Positions 23,590 through 33,019 are shown, numbered from the stretch's first letter. The stretch is DNA of 64,000 bases from Halorubrum sp. DM2 (GCF_901686465.1 NZ_LR594487.1:2865773-2929772), one strand, 5' to 3'. The notes: generated by a model not told the origin, from the letters alone. Made by a program: numbers and translations.

Positions 23590-25338
23590 ATGCCAACGGA
23601 CGTAGAGAACTGGAAATCCGAGGTCTACGGGAACGAGGTCCGAGACCGCCTCTTCGAGTTCGCCGAGGAGGGGTTCGACTCGATCCCCGACGACGAGCGA
23701 GACGCGTGGTTCGAGCGCTTCAAGTGGTGGGGGCTGTACCACCAGCGGAACGGACAGGAGGGCTACTTCATGATGCGGATCGGCACGCCGAACGGCGTCC
23801 TCGAACCGGGACAGCTCCGGGTCGTCGGCGAGATCGCCGACGAGTACGCCCGGGGGCCGGGGACGAACCCGATCTTCGGCGACGCCTACGCCGACTTCAC
23901 CACCCGGCAGTCGATCCAGCTCCACTGGATCGAGCTCTCCGACGTGCCCGCGATCTTCGAGAAACTGGAGGAGAACGGGCTCTCGACCCAGCAGGCCTGC
24001 GGCGACTCCTGGCGCAACATCGTCGGGAACCCCGTCGCGGGCAAGGACGCCCAGGAGGTGATCGACGCGTGGCCGGTCATCCGGGAGCTCAACGAGACGT
24101 TCAAGGGAAACGACGACCACGCCAACCTCCCGCGGAAGTGGAAGGTGTCCGTGACCGGCTCCGCCGACGGCTCCGGGCAGGGTGACATCAACGACCTCGC
24201 GTTCGAGCCGGCGTACAAGGAGGTCGACGGCGAGGACGCCGTCGGCTTCAACGTGCGCGTCGGCGGCGGCCTCTCGCGCAACGAGCCGCGCTTCGCCCGC
24301 GACATCGACGTCTGGGTATCCCCGGACCGGGTGGCCGACGTCGCCGGCGGACTCTCCGCGCTGTTCCGCGACAACGGCGACCGCGAGGACCGGTACAACG
24401 CCCGGATCAAGTTCCTCGTCGACGAATGGGGGCCGGAGAAGGTCCGAGAGACCTTACAGGACGAGTACGTCGACTTCGAGCTCCGCACCGCGGGCCGCGA
24501 CGTCCGCGAAGAGTACACGTACAACACGGGAGCGGGCGAGCGCAACGACCTGATCGGCGTCCACGACCAGAAGGACGGCCGCAACTTCGTCGGGCTCAAC
24601 GTCCTCGTCGGGCGGATGGGTGCCGAAGACGTCCTCGATCTGGCCGATCTGGCCGACGAGTACGGCTCCGGCGAAGTCCGGCTCTCGCAGCGACAGAACG
24701 TCATCGTCACCGACGTGCCGGACGACGCCCTCGACGCCTTCCTCGACGAACCGCTCTTGGAGCACTACTCGCCGTCCCCCTCGCCGTTCATGCGCGGCTC
24801 GGTCGCGTGTACGGGCACCGAGTTCTGCTCGCTGTCCATCGTCGAGACGAAGAACCGGCAGGTGCGGTTCGCGCGCTGGCTGAAAGCCAACGTCGACCTC
24901 CCGGACGGCGTCGACGAGTTCCACATCCACCTCTCCGGGTGTACGGCCTCGTGCGCGCAGCCGCAGATCGCGGACGTGAGCCTGCGCGGGATGAAGACCC
25001 GCAAGGACGGCGATCCGGTCGAGGCGCTCGACGTCGGCCTCGGCGGCGGGCTCGGCGACGAGCCGGAGTTCGCCCGGTGGGTCACCCAGCGCCTCCCCGC
25101 CGACGAGGTCCCGGGAGCGATCGCGAACCTGATCGAGGGTTTCGCGGCCGAGCGCGACGAGGACGAGTCGTTCCGCGCGTTCGTCGCACGCCACGACGAC
25201 GAGGAGCTGGACGCGCTCGTCGAACCAGAGGAGACGGACTACGAGGATCCCATGATGCACAACACGAAGCGCACGTGGTACCCGTACGCCGAGAACGACG
25301 CGATGGAGGACGCCCCGCCCGCGCCGTCGGACGACTGA
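23590..25338 (+). CDS. Ferredoxin-dependent nitrite/sulfite reductase
   Basis: 582 residues with the duplicated NiR/SiR ferredoxin-like half-domains. The siroheme-[4Fe-4S] ligands are CTGTEFC (about 401-407) and SGCTASCAQPQ (about 446), i.e. C-x5-C and C-x3-C. NFVGLNVLVGRMG and EVRLSQRQNVIV are further family motifs. It performs the six-electron assimilatory reduction of nitrite or sulfite using ferredoxin. The sequence alone does not separate NirA from Sir; no nitrate reductase or sulfate-activation gene adjoins. The ATG at 23590 is supported by a CTATAT box 25-30 bases before it. A DUF6360 gene follows. Confidence 0.9.
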   Translation: MPTDVENWKSEVYGNEVRDRLFEFAEEGFDSIPDDERDAWFERFKWWGLYHQRNGQEGYFMMRIGTPNGVLEPGQLRVVGEIADEYARGPGTNPIFGDAYADFTTRQSIQLHWIELSDVPAIFEKLEENGLSTQQACGDSWRNIVGNPVAGKDAQEVIDAWPVIRELNETFKGNDDHANLPRKWKVSVTGSADGSGQGDINDLAFEPAYKEVDGEDAVGFNVRVGGGLSRNEPRFARDIDVWVSPDRVADVAGGLSALFRDNGDREDRYNARIKFLVDEWGPEKVRETLQDEYVDFELRTAGRDVREEYTYNTGAGERNDLIGVHDQKDGRNFVGLNVLVGRMGAEDVLDLADLADEYGSGEVRLSQRQNVIVTDVPDDALDAFLDEPLLEHYSPSPSPFMRGSVACTGTEFCSLSIVETKNRQVRFARWLKANVDLPDGVDEFHIHLSGCTASCAQPQIADVSLRGMKTRKDGDPVEALDVGLGGGLGDEPEFARWVTQRLPADEVPGAIANLIEGFAAERDEDESFRAFVARHDDEELDALVEPEETDYEDPMMHNTKRTWYPYAENDAMEDAPPAPSDD

Positions 25339-25366
25339 AGTCGGCCCGCGGCGTAGCCTCTTCGAC

Positions 25367-25675
25367 ATGAGCAACCGACTGCTGCGCGTCAACGCGTACA
25401 CCACACTCGACTTCGTCGACGGCCGGGTCCGCGCCCACGAGTTCGAGACCGAGGCACCCGGCGTCGTGAACGTCACCGCGCCGCGCGAGGACCCCGAACA
25501 CGTCAGCTTACAGGTCGAACTCGACGGGACTGCCGTCGACGACCTCCCGGCGCACGCCGAGGAGTTCGACCTCTCGCCGGCGCAGGCCAGAGAGCTCGCG
25601 GACGCGCTGAACGACACCGCGGACCGCGTCGAGGCGGCGCGCCGCGGATCGTCCGCGGACGGCGACGAGGACTGA
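25367..25675 (+). CDS. DUF6360 family haloarchaeal protein
   Basis: 102 residues: RLLRVNAYTTLDFVDGRVRA, then FETEAPGVVNVTAPREDPEH, then LSPAQARELADALNDTADRV, the DUF6360 pattern. Soluble, mixed alpha/beta. It starts 29 bases after the nitrite/sulfite reductase and is probably cotranscribed; I recall this family beside the same reductase in other haloarchaea but have not verified it. Function unknown. Confidence 0.8.
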   Translation: MSNRLLRVNAYTTLDFVDGRVRAHEFETEAPGVVNVTAPREDPEHVSLQVELDGTAVDDLPAHAEEFDLSPAQARELADALNDTADRVEAARRGSSADGDED

Positions 25676-25798
25676 CCCCGAGCGACGACACCGGACCACA
25701 CCTGTTGCGGCCGAAATCGGTCCTCTAGAGCCGCAGACGGACCGTCAAAGGGTCAAAACCGCAGGAAGGGTTATCCCGTCTTGGCGAGTACCGATAAT

Positions 25799-26383
25799 AT
25801 GAGTGAACGGCGAGAGACGACCACCGGACCGACCGTGCTGGTCGTCGACGACGACAGAAACACGGCGGATCTCTACGCGGACTACCTCGATGGGTACGCG
25901 GTTTCGACCGCGTATTCCGGCGGTGAGGCGCTGGACGTCCTCGATGAAACGATCGATGTCGTCCTGCTCGATCGCCGGATGTCGACGGTGACCGGCGACG
26001 ACGTGCTCGAGTCGATCCGAGAGCGAAAGCTCCATTGCCGGGTCGTGATGGTCACGGCGGTCGAACCCGACGCCGACATCCTCGACCTTCCGTTTGACGA
26101 CTACTTAGTGAAACCCGTCTCGGCGGATCAGATCCGCGACACCGTCTCGCAGATGCACGTCCGTAACGGGTGTGACGACATGATCCGGGAGATGTTCGCG
26201 ATCGCCTCCAAGATGGCGACCGTCGAGTCCAAGATGAGCGTCGCCGAACTCGAGGCCAGCCCGGCGTACGCGGCGCTTGAGGCGGAGTTCGACGAACTGC
26301 GAACCGAAGTCGAGAACCGCGATACGGAAGAGAGCATGTACGTCGAGTTCACCGACGAGAAGCTCCGAAGCCTGTTGAGCTGA
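25799..26383 (+). CDS. Response regulator with HalX domain
   Basis: 194 residues. Receiver domain (about 14-125): acidic pocket LVVDDDRN, phosphoacceptor Asp in VVLLDRRM (about 60), Thr/Ser switch in VMVTAVEP and Lys in DYLVKPVS. The C-terminal 65 residues match HalX (AIASKMATVESKMSVAELEA, SPAYAALEAEFDEL), a haloarchaeal helical output or dimerisation domain. There is no DNA-binding domain. The start at 25799 sits about 27 bases after a GGTTATCC box. No histidine kinase is adjacent. Confidence 0.92.
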   Translation: MSERRETTTGPTVLVVDDDRNTADLYADYLDGYAVSTAYSGGEALDVLDETIDVVLLDRRMSTVTGDDVLESIRERKLHCRVVMVTAVEPDADILDLPFDDYLVKPVSADQIRDTVSQMHVRNGCDDMIREMFAIASKMATVESKMSVAELEASPAYAALEAEFDELRTEVENRDTEESMYVEFTDEKLRSLLS

Positions 26384-26420
26384 CCGTCGATCCGGTCGAG
26401 TCTCCGAGCCGGGAACGCCG

Positions 26421-27473
26421 CTACAGCTCCAGCCCGCGGATCGCGACGGTTCCCTCCTCGTCGTCTCCGTCACCGCCCTCCGCCACGCGCCCGATCACGC
26501 GCCCGTCCGTCCCCGCCGCCAACTCCTCGGCCGCCTCGGGGTCCAGCGCGGCCACGAACCCGGTCCCCATGTTGAACGTGCGGTACATCTCCTCGTCGGA
26601 GACGTTCCCTTCCGACTGTACGAACTCGAAGACCGGCTGCGGGTCGAAGGCGTCGTCGATCACGTACCGGTTCCCGCCGAGCCGTTCGAGGTTCGTCCAG
26701 CCGCCGCCGGTGACGTGGGCCGCACCGCGGACGCCGTGTTCGCGCATCGGGTCGAGCAGGTCGGTGTATATCGCAGTCGGTTCGAGCAGCGCCGCGCCGA
26801 GCGTCTCGTAGTCGCCGAACGGACAGGCGTCGGCGTACGCGTGGTCTCGCGTGGCCGCCTCCCGCGCCAGCGTGAGCCCGTTCGAGTGGACCCCGGAGGA
26901 GCGCCAGCCGACCAGGGCGTCGCCCGGCTTGGCCTGCCCGTCGAACACGCCGTCCTTCGCGGCGAGACCGACGCAGGCACCGGCGAGGTCGAGTCCCCGA
27001 ATCACGTCGGGCATCACCGCGGTCTCGCCGCCGACGAGTTCGATGTCGGCCAGTTCAGCACCCTCAGAGAGCCCCTCGCCGACCTGTTCGGCGAACCGCT
27101 CGTCCGGCTCGTCGACCGCGAGGTAGTCGACGAACGCGACCGGTCGGACGCCGGCCGCGACGAGATCGTTGACGTTCATCGCGATACAGTCGATCCCGAC
27201 CGTCGAGTAGTCGCCGAGCGCCTCCGCGACGAGCAGCTTCGTCCCCACCCCGTCGGTCGCGAGCGCGAGGTAGCGGTCGCCGATGTCGAGTAACCCGGCG
27301 TAGTCGCTCTCGGACTCGTCCGCCTCGGGGCCCGACCCGACCGCGCCGATCAGCGCCGCGGTCGCGGCCTCGCTCGCGTCGACGTCGACGCCCGCGTCCG
27401 CGTAGGTGAGTTCGTCGGTCTCCCGCTCGGCCGCCGCCGATTCCCCGCCGTCGCCCCCGTCGCCCTCGGACAT
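26421..27473 (-). CDS. purM: Phosphoribosylformylglycinamidine cyclo-ligase (AIR synthetase)
   Basis: 350 residues. ATP-dependent ring closure of FGAM to AIR in purine synthesis. Motifs: LTYADAGVDVDA near residue 22, ATDGVGTKLLVA, DCIAMNVNDLVAAG, VGGETAVMPDV, GWRSSGVHSNGLTLAR, HVTGGGWTNL and FNMGTGFVAAL, all in family order. The first 20 residues are an acidic Gly-rich tail. ATG at 27473 lies 25-30 bases after a GTTTTTGC box; the much longer open frame upstream is a shadow. No other pur gene is near. Confidence 0.95.
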   Translation of the reverse strand: MSEGDGGDGGESAAAERETDELTYADAGVDVDASEAATAALIGAVGSGPEADESESDYAGLLDIGDRYLALATDGVGTKLLVAEALGDYSTVGIDCIAMNVNDLVAAGVRPVAFVDYLAVDEPDERFAEQVGEGLSEGAELADIELVGGETAVMPDVIRGLDLAGACVGLAAKDGVFDGQAKPGDALVGWRSSGVHSNGLTLAREAATRDHAYADACPFGDYETLGAALLEPTAIYTDLLDPMREHGVRGAAHVTGGGWTNLERLGGNRYVIDDAFDPQPVFEFVQSEGNVSDEEMYRTFNMGTGFVAALDPEAAEELAAGTDGRVIGRVAEGGDGDDEEGTVAIRGLEL

Positions 27474-27589
27474 GTGTGTGAGACCGCGCCCGCGGAGCAA
27501 AAACGCACCGTTCGCCGCGACGGGGACGCCTCCCGGGACCACCGCCGCGACGAGAACTCCCTCCGGAACCGCCGCCGCGACGTCGCCCG

Positions 27590-28264
27590 TCAGAACGGCC
27601 CGGCGAACCCGAGTCCGAGGACGAACACCAACCCGACCGCGAGCAGCGCGGCGGGGACGAAGACGGCCGCCCACACCGGTTTGCTCCACCCCATCACCGT
27701 CTTCCCGTCGAGGGGGCCGTACGGGACCAGGTTGAACGCCGCGAGAAACGCGTTGATCGCGATCCCGCGCGAGCCGAGGACCGTCACGAGGTCGCTCCCG
27801 AGGACGCCGCCGAGGACGAAGAGCGGGACGAACGCGACCATCAGCCCGAGGTTCACGGCCGGGCCGGCGAGCGCGATGTGACCGTGTTCGCGCGGCGTGA
27901 GCCGCCCGCGGTGGTGGACCGCCCCCGGCGCGGCGAAGATGAAGCCTAAGAGCGAGCTCATCACGGCCAGAAACAGCATGCTGTTGTCCGCGCGGAACTC
28001 GGCGACCTGGTCGTAGTGGACCGCGACCACCTTGTGTGCGACCTCGTGGAGGAGGAAGGCGACCCCGGCGGTCGCGAGCGCGACGAAAAGCGGCGGGAAC
28101 ACGCCCGCGGCGAGTATCCGACCGATCCCGTTCCACCCGCCGACGAAGAACAGCATGAACGCGACGCCGAGCGCGAGCCACGCGACGAGGAGGTCGCGGA
28201 TCTCGGTCCCGCTGAAGTAGAGCCCCCCGATCCGCCGGCCTGAGGGGGTCGAGCCGGCGCTCAT
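27590..28264 (-). CDS. Site-2 protease-like membrane metalloprotease (M50)
   Basis: 224 residues with about six membrane helices. Zinc site HEVAH within a helix (about 74-78) and the distal Asp in NLVPYGPLDGKTVMGWSK (about 181-199) are both present, so it should be active. Family members cleave transmembrane segments or act as small M50 peptidases. It begins inside the stop of the TraB gene (four-base overlap), so the two are coupled. Substrate unknown. Confidence 0.9.
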   Translation of the reverse strand: MSAGSTPSGRRIGGLYFSGTEIRDLLVAWLALGVAFMLFFVGGWNGIGRILAAGVFPPLFVALATAGVAFLLHEVAHKVVAVHYDQVAEFRADNSMLFLAVMSSLLGFIFAAPGAVHHRGRLTPREHGHIALAGPAVNLGLMVAFVPLFVLGGVLGSDLVTVLGSRGIAINAFLAAFNLVPYGPLDGKTVMGWSKPVWAAVFVPAALLAVGLVFVLGLGFAGPF

Positions 28265-30042
28265 GCGAGTTCCCCGACAGCGCCGCGAACGAGGTCGGCC
28301 CCGTTGACCGCGCCGTCGACGAGCAGCCGCCCGACGTCCTCGACGCCGCCGACCTCAGCGCCGAACATCGCCGGGATGACGTACGCCGCGAAGAGGAAGC
28401 TCGCGACGATGCTCCCGACGTTCGTCATCGCGACGACGACGATGAGCCGGAACAGCGGCACGTCCAACATCGCGGAGAGCAGGTCGGTCATCGACCGGCT
28501 CTCGTCGCCGAGCAGCTCGTTGAGCGCACCGATGTCGGCGACGTTCACCGTCAGGCTCCTGAGTTCGACGTAGCCGGTGAACCAGCCGGGCGCGAGCAGC
28601 GGATTGATCGAGGTCATCCACGCGACCGCGCCGCCGACGCCGGCCGAGAGCCACCGCGCGCCGGCGATCTTCGCGAACGCGAACGCGAAGACGCCGTTGA
28701 TCAGGAACCACGCGCCGAACAGCCGGATCAGGAACGCGTTCCCGGCCCCGCCCAGCGCCAGCAGGACGAAGAAGCCGACGAAGCCGACCGTGATCGCGTA
28801 GCCGATCGCCTTCTTCCACGGCAGGCCCCGCCCGGACTCCTCGCCGACCAGATCCGCCATCGGCGGGAGCGTCGCGGGACTCCTGAGATACCCTTCGATC
28901 CCCGCCCGATGTCCGGCCCCGACGACGGCGACCACGTCGTAGCCGGCGTCGCGGAGCGCGACGAGCCGGTGGGCGATGAACGCGTCGCGCTCGTCGATGA
29001 GCGCCTCCGCGCCGCCCGGGGAGAACTGGCGGAACTCCTCCATCATCATCGTCACCACGTCCGTGTCGGTGAGGTCGGCGGCGTCTAACTCCTCGATCCC
29101 GCCGGCCTCGGTGTCGGTCTCTCCGCCGGCGAACGCGCCCACCGCGCCCGCGAGGAGGAGGCCGACGACCAGCCCGAGGCCGATCCCGATCCCGAACCCG
29201 CCGATGGCGGTCACCGCGAAGCCGCCGAGGTACGTCGAGACGAGCCCGTCCGCGACGCCGGTCACACCGGCGGCGACGCCGAGGGCGAGCCCCGCGCCGA
29301 CCGCGGCGTAGAGCCGCTGGTCGGGCGAGAGCGCGAGGGAGCCGACCTGGTCGACGACGACCCCGACGACGACGGCGACGAGGACCCCGCTGGCGACGCT
29401 CGTCAGCACGGCGCTCGTGATCCCGACCGCGCCGCCGAAGAAACCGATCGCCGGGCCGGCGAGGATCCCGACGATCAGCCCGCCGATCACGCCGGCGACC
29501 CGCGGGTCGCTGACGCCGAACGCGAGCCCGCCCACGAGCCGGAGCTTCTCGGTGAGCGTCATGCGCGCCCAGAACCGCTGGATCGTGGTCTGGATGTCCC
29601 GGTCGACTAAGGCGACGTCGATCCCGAGCGACTCGGCGATGTCGACGGCGGCCTTCATGTCGGCACCCGGCTCGATGTCGAACCGCTCGCCGAGCTGGGT
29701 CTGGACGTACGAGAGCATCCAGTACGCGAGGAACTGGAACACGGTGTTCCCCCTGAGCAGGTCGCCCGCGTCGAGGTCGTCCGGCGTCTCGCCGTTGAGC
29801 TGGCGGTACCGCCCCTCGTCGAGTTCCACCGCGACGACGTCGGGGCGCTCCCGCTCGATCGTCTCCTCGACCTCGTCAACGGAGCGCTCGGACACGTGCG
29901 CGGTCCCGACGACCGTGACGCTCCCCTCACCGTCGCCGTCGGGACCGCGGTGCGCCTCCCCGTCGAGGCCGGCACCGTCGGTCCGCGGGGACCGGTCGGT
30001 CGACGGGGGCATACCCTCGCTCCCCCGTGACGTCTCTGTCAT
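28261..30042 (-). CDS. TraB/PrgY family membrane protein
   Basis: 593 residues. An N-terminal soluble TraB domain (about 40-180, and again about 330-395): VTVVGTAHVSERSVDEVEET, VVAVELDEGRYRQLNG, and a later GAGHRAGIEGYL, i.e. the conserved GTAH, ELD and GxxH elements that resemble a metal-binding TIKI-like fold. Two hydrophobic blocks (about 180-320 and 410-560) give eight or more membrane helices. Relatives include bacterial PrgY (pheromone shutdown) and eukaryotic TRABD. ATG at 30042 is preferred over an upstream GTG. First gene of an operon with the site-2 protease. Confidence 0.9.
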   Translation of the reverse strand: MTETSRGSEGMPPSTDRSPRTDGAGLDGEAHRGPDGDGEGSVTVVGTAHVSERSVDEVEETIERERPDVVAVELDEGRYRQLNGETPDDLDAGDLLRGNTVFQFLAYWMLSYVQTQLGERFDIEPGADMKAAVDIAESLGIDVALVDRDIQTTIQRFWARMTLTEKLRLVGGLAFGVSDPRVAGVIGGLIVGILAGPAIGFFGGAVGITSAVLTSVASGVLVAVVVGVVVDQVGSLALSPDQRLYAAVGAGLALGVAAGVTGVADGLVSTYLGGFAVTAIGGFGIGIGLGLVVGLLLAGAVGAFAGGETDTEAGGIEELDAADLTDTDVVTMMMEEFRQFSPGGAEALIDERDAFIAHRLVALRDAGYDVVAVVGAGHRAGIEGYLRSPATLPPMADLVGEESGRGLPWKKAIGYAITVGFVGFFVLLALGGAGNAFLIRLFGAWFLINGVFAFAFAKIAGARWLSAGVGGAVAWMTSINPLLAPGWFTGYVELRSLTVNVADIGALNELLGDESRSMTDLLSAMLDVPLFRLIVVVAMTNVGSIVASFLFAAYVIPAMFGAEVGGVEDVGRLLVDGAVNGADLVRGAVGELA

Positions 30043-30190
30043 CACCCGTCGTACTCGGTCACCGCGTTTAGGGTTTGTGAGTCAGTCCCGGAATCCGCTC
30101 TGCGGCCCGGAGTCGCCACGTCTCCGTCGGTCCGACGACCGTCCTCGGTGATCCAACAAGTTTGTATCCTCACGTGCCCCACAGCAGCAC

Positions 30191-30895
30191 ATGTCCCGGC
30201 TGCTGCCCTCCCTGCCGGATGCGACGCCCGAGGAGCGCGAACCTCGGGTCGTCGGCGTCGACGACGACGAGGCCGACGACCTCATCGCCGCCCTCGGCTC
30301 CGAGACCGCCAGAGCGATCCTCTCGACGCTCCACGACCGCCCGGCAACCAAGTCCGAACTCGCAGACGAGGTCGACACCTCCCTCCAGAACGTCCAGTAT
30401 CACCTCTCGCGGCTCGACGACGCCGACCTCGTCGACGTCGTCGACACCGCCTACTCCGAGAAGGGACGCGAGATGGACGTGTACGCCGCCGCGGACGAGC
30501 CGCTGGTGCTGTTCGCCGGCGGCTCCGAGGAGTCGACCGGGATCAAGACCGCGCTCATGCGCCTGCTCGGCGGCTACGGGCTGATCGGTCTCGCGGCGGT
30601 CGCGGCCCAGCGGCTCCTCGCCGTCGGGTCGCTCGGCGGTTCGCGGTTCACCGCCCGCTCCGGCGGCGGCGACGCCGGGACGACGACCGGGGGCGACGGC
30701 GGGGGCGGCCCCACCGTTGAGAGCGTTCCCGACCAGAACACCGCCGCGGAGGGGACGGACGGCGCGATCGAACTCGTCGGCGACCCGCTCGCGGAGTACG
30801 CCGTGTCCCTCGTCGAACCCGGGGTCGTCTTCTTCCTCGGTGCCGCGCTCGTGTTCACGCTCGCGTGGGCGTACTGGTACCGCGCGTCGGCGTAG
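30191..30895 (+). CDS. Winged-helix regulator with C-terminal membrane helices
   Basis: 234 residues. An ArsR-like winged helix at about 30-105 (ALGSETARAILSTLHDRPAT, then TSLQNVQYHLSRLDDADLVD). Two hydrophobic segments follow: about 120-145 (LLGGYGLIGLAAVAAQRLLA) and the C-terminus (VEPGVVFFLGAALVFTLAWA). A Gly/Asp/Thr-rich linker lies between. A membrane-anchored haloarchaeal transcription factor is the likely role; signal and target unknown. It is divergent from the TraB operon, and its TTTGTATCC box lies 22-28 bases before the ATG. Confidence 0.85.
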   Translation: MSRLLPSLPDATPEEREPRVVGVDDDEADDLIAALGSETARAILSTLHDRPATKSELADEVDTSLQNVQYHLSRLDDADLVDVVDTAYSEKGREMDVYAAADEPLVLFAGGSEESTGIKTALMRLLGGYGLIGLAAVAAQRLLAVGSLGGSRFTARSGGGDAGTTTGGDGGGGPTVESVPDQNTAAEGTDGAIELVGDPLAEYAVSLVEPGVVFFLGAALVFTLAWAYWYRASA

Positions 30896-30957
30896 CGCCG
30901 CCGCGCCGAGCGGCGGGCGTGGGACAGCTATTCAAGCCGCCGCCACCACGTTCCGGT

Positions 30958-31416
30958 ATGGAACACGAGGCCGAGGTCGTCGGGGTCGGTGCGGGGTCAG
31001 CGCCGAGCGGCGACGTCCCGGCGGTGATCCTCTCCGCGCGCGGCGAGTACGTCCCGATATTCGTCAGCGGCGATCAGGCGCAGTCGATCGGGATGGCCTT
31101 GGAGGGCGAACCGTTCGACCGACCGCTCACCCACGACCTCCTCGTCGATATCCTCACGGAGTTCGGCGGCGCTATCGACCGCGTCCGCGTCGACGACCTC
31201 CGCGACGGGACCTTCTACGCGAAGGTGGACGCCGAGCGCTACGACGACGGCGAGCCGGAGCGGTTCGTCTTCGACGCGCGGCCCTCCGACGCGCTCGCGC
31301 TGGCCGTGCGCGTCGACTGCCCGATCGTCGTGACCGACGAGGTGATAGACGAGGCGGGCCGCCCGCCGGACTCGATACGGTTCGGCGGCGACGGCGACCC
31401 CTCCGAAGAGCGCTGA
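30958..31416 (+). CDS. Bifunctional nuclease (BFN, DUF151) domain protein
   Basis: 152 residues. VILSARGEYVPIFVSGDQAQ, SIGMALEGEPFDRPLTHDLL and FDARPSDALALAVRVDCPIVV are the hallmarks of the BFN/DUF151 fold. Plant homologues have RNase and DNase activity; the archaeal role is unknown. The ATG at 30958 is chosen because the upstream extension is proline/arginine-rich and a GCTATTCAAG element lies about 28 bases before it. Confidence 0.88.
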   Translation: MEHEAEVVGVGAGSAPSGDVPAVILSARGEYVPIFVSGDQAQSIGMALEGEPFDRPLTHDLLVDILTEFGGAIDRVRVDDLRDGTFYAKVDAERYDDGEPERFVFDARPSDALALAVRVDCPIVVTDEVIDEAGRPPDSIRFGGDGDPSEER

Positions 31417-31544
31417 ATCGGACCGTCGCGTCGTTCGCGCGGTCGCTCCTGCTCCCTCCTGTCCTCTCCACGCAACCGCCCCGGCGTCTCCCGCCCGGGA
31501 TCGAGAAGCCGGTCGTTCAAGTCGCCGGCCCTCCCACGACGGGC

Positions 31545-32027
31545 ATGGACGAGACGGCCACGCTCGCCTCCTCGCACACCGAGATGACGGAGATGCTGCT
31601 GCCGAACGACACGAACAACCTCGGCCGCGCGCTCGGGGGGACCGTGTTGCACTGGATGGACATCTGCGGAGCCATCGCCGGCATGCGCTTTTCGAACCGG
31701 CAGGTGGTCACCGCCTCGATGGACCACGTGGACTTCATCGCGCCCATCGAGATGGGCGAAGTCGCCATCATCGAGGGGTACGTGTTCAACACCGGTCGGA
31801 CGAGCGTCGACGTGAAAGTCGACGTGCGCGCCGAGAACCCCCGCACGGACGAGACGCGTCGGACGACCACCTCCTACTTCACCTTCGTCGCGCTCGACGA
31901 GGAGGGGCGGCCGACGCCGGTCCCGGACCTAGAGTGCCCGTCCGAGGACGAACGCGTCCTCCGCGACGACGCCATGGAGGGACGCGAGGAACAGCTCCGG
32001 CAGGTCGTCGAGCGGTACGACCTCTGA
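31545..32027 (+). CDS. Acyl-CoA thioesterase, hotdog fold
   Basis: 160 residues. MTEMLLPNDTNNLGRALGGT followed by VLHWMDICGAIAGMRFS is the YciA/BFIT-type hotdog pattern with the active-site Asn and Asp; TASMDHVDFIAPIEMGEV and RRTTTSYFTFVALDEEGRP complete the fold. It hydrolyses acyl-CoA esters; chain-length preference cannot be read. ATG at 31545 with a GTTCAAG element about 29 bases upstream. Confidence 0.92.
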   Translation: MDETATLASSHTEMTEMLLPNDTNNLGRALGGTVLHWMDICGAIAGMRFSNRQVVTASMDHVDFIAPIEMGEVAIIEGYVFNTGRTSVDVKVDVRAENPRTDETRRTTTSYFTFVALDEEGRPTPVPDLECPSEDERVLRDDAMEGREEQLRQVVERYDL

Positions 32028-32046
32028 TCGGCTCTCGACCGGGACC

Positions 32047-32520
32047 TCACTCTCCCGAGCCGGCGACGACGTCGACGGTCGCGTCCGGGTCGTCGGTCTC
32101 CGCGACCGCCGCCTCGTGCGCCGCCACCGCGCGGTCGGCGAGGTCATCGAGGGCTTCTCCGCCGGCCAAGTGACTCGGACAGCCGCAGTCGGAGGCCCCG
32201 AATCCGTCGATCGGTCCGTCCGGGAGCCGGCGCGCGACCGCGCACTCGACGTCGACGCCGCGGCTTCGGACGACGCGGTCGATCCGCGCCGCCGGGTGCC
32301 CGAGCAGGTAGTCGACGTGCCAATGCCGCACGTCGTGGTCACCGCGCGCGGTCCGCCGGTGTCTGTCGACCCGGGAGAAGCCGCCCGAGCCGAGCGCGCT
32401 CCCGGTGTAGGCGTACGTACCCGCCGGGAGATGGCACTCACCGAGCGCGCCCGCGGACAGCGTCGCGTCCTCCGCGAGGTCGACGACGAGCGTGTAGCTG
32501 CCGCCGTCGGCGTCGCTCAT
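32047..32520 (-). CDS. GIY-YIG nuclease-fold (DUF123) protein
   Basis: 157 residues. YTLVVDLAEDATL, LPAGTYAYTGSALG, DVRHWHVDYLLGHP and FGASDCGCPSHLAG match the archaeal DUF123 group of the GIY-YIG superfamily, sometimes annotated as endonuclease III-associated. The GTYAYTG stretch stands for the GIY-YIG core. Nuclease activity is not established for this subgroup. The C-terminal 35 residues are low complexity. Confidence 0.85.
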   Translation of the reverse strand: MSDADGGSYTLVVDLAEDATLSAGALGECHLPAGTYAYTGSALGSGGFSRVDRHRRTARGDHDVRHWHVDYLLGHPAARIDRVVRSRGVDVECAVARRLPDGPIDGFGASDCGCPSHLAGGEALDDLADRAVAAHEAAVAETDDPDATVDVVAGSGE

Positions 32521-32575
32521 CGGTGAATCTCCGCCGGGATACCGGCTGCCGCCGGAATCGTCGCCGCCGCCGCCA

Positions 32576-33019
32576 TCACGACAGCGCGGCCGGAGCCTCG
32601 TCCGCGGCCGCCCGAAGCGACCCGACCAACTCGCCGGCGTCGTCGTCGAGCGAGTAGGTGTCGTGGAAGTCGGCCGGGTCGCGGTCGCGGCCCGACAGCG
32701 CGCCGACGACGCCGGCGATGCGATCGTAGTTGTCGCGGACGAGTCCGCCGACGATCCCGGGGGTCCCGGCGCGGTCGGCCAGCTCCTCGGCGGCCGACCG
32801 CCCGGCGTACACGCGGCGCTCGACGGGGTCGACGAACACCATCGCGAACGGGCGTGAGCCGAACTGCGCGTCGAGGAACGGCCCGACCGGGTCGGCCTCC
32901 CACGGGACCGCGACGACGCCGTCGAGCCGGCGGAGCGCGACCGCCGCGACCGAGCAGTACGGGCAGTCGCCGTCGAAGATCAACACCGGAGCGTCCGCTT
33001 CGTCCGGGTCGGTAGGCAT
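32576..33019 (-). CDS. DCC-family (DUF393) thiol-disulfide oxidoreductase-like protein
   Basis: 147 residues. IFDGDCPYCSVAAVALRRLD at about 13-32 holds the DCC redox motif CPYC after DGD. The rest (FGSRPFAMVFVDPVERRVY, AAEELADRAG) fits the family. Likely a thioredoxin-like oxidoreductase. The ATG at 33019 is preferred over one seven codons upstream because a CTTAAGCC element lies 25-30 bases before it. Confidence 0.85.
   Translation of the reverse strand: MPTDPDEADAPVLIFDGDCPYCSVAAVALRRLDGVVAVPWEADPVGPFLDAQFGSRPFAMVFVDPVERRVYAGRSAAEELADRAGTPGIVGGLVRDNYDRIAGVVGALSGRDRDPADFHDTYSLDDDAGELVGSLRAAADEAPAALS

Noticed and set aside
26421-28181. 586-codon frame including purM
   Set aside because: The N-terminal 236 codons are an arginine-rich shadow of the site-2 protease gene; purM begins at 27473.
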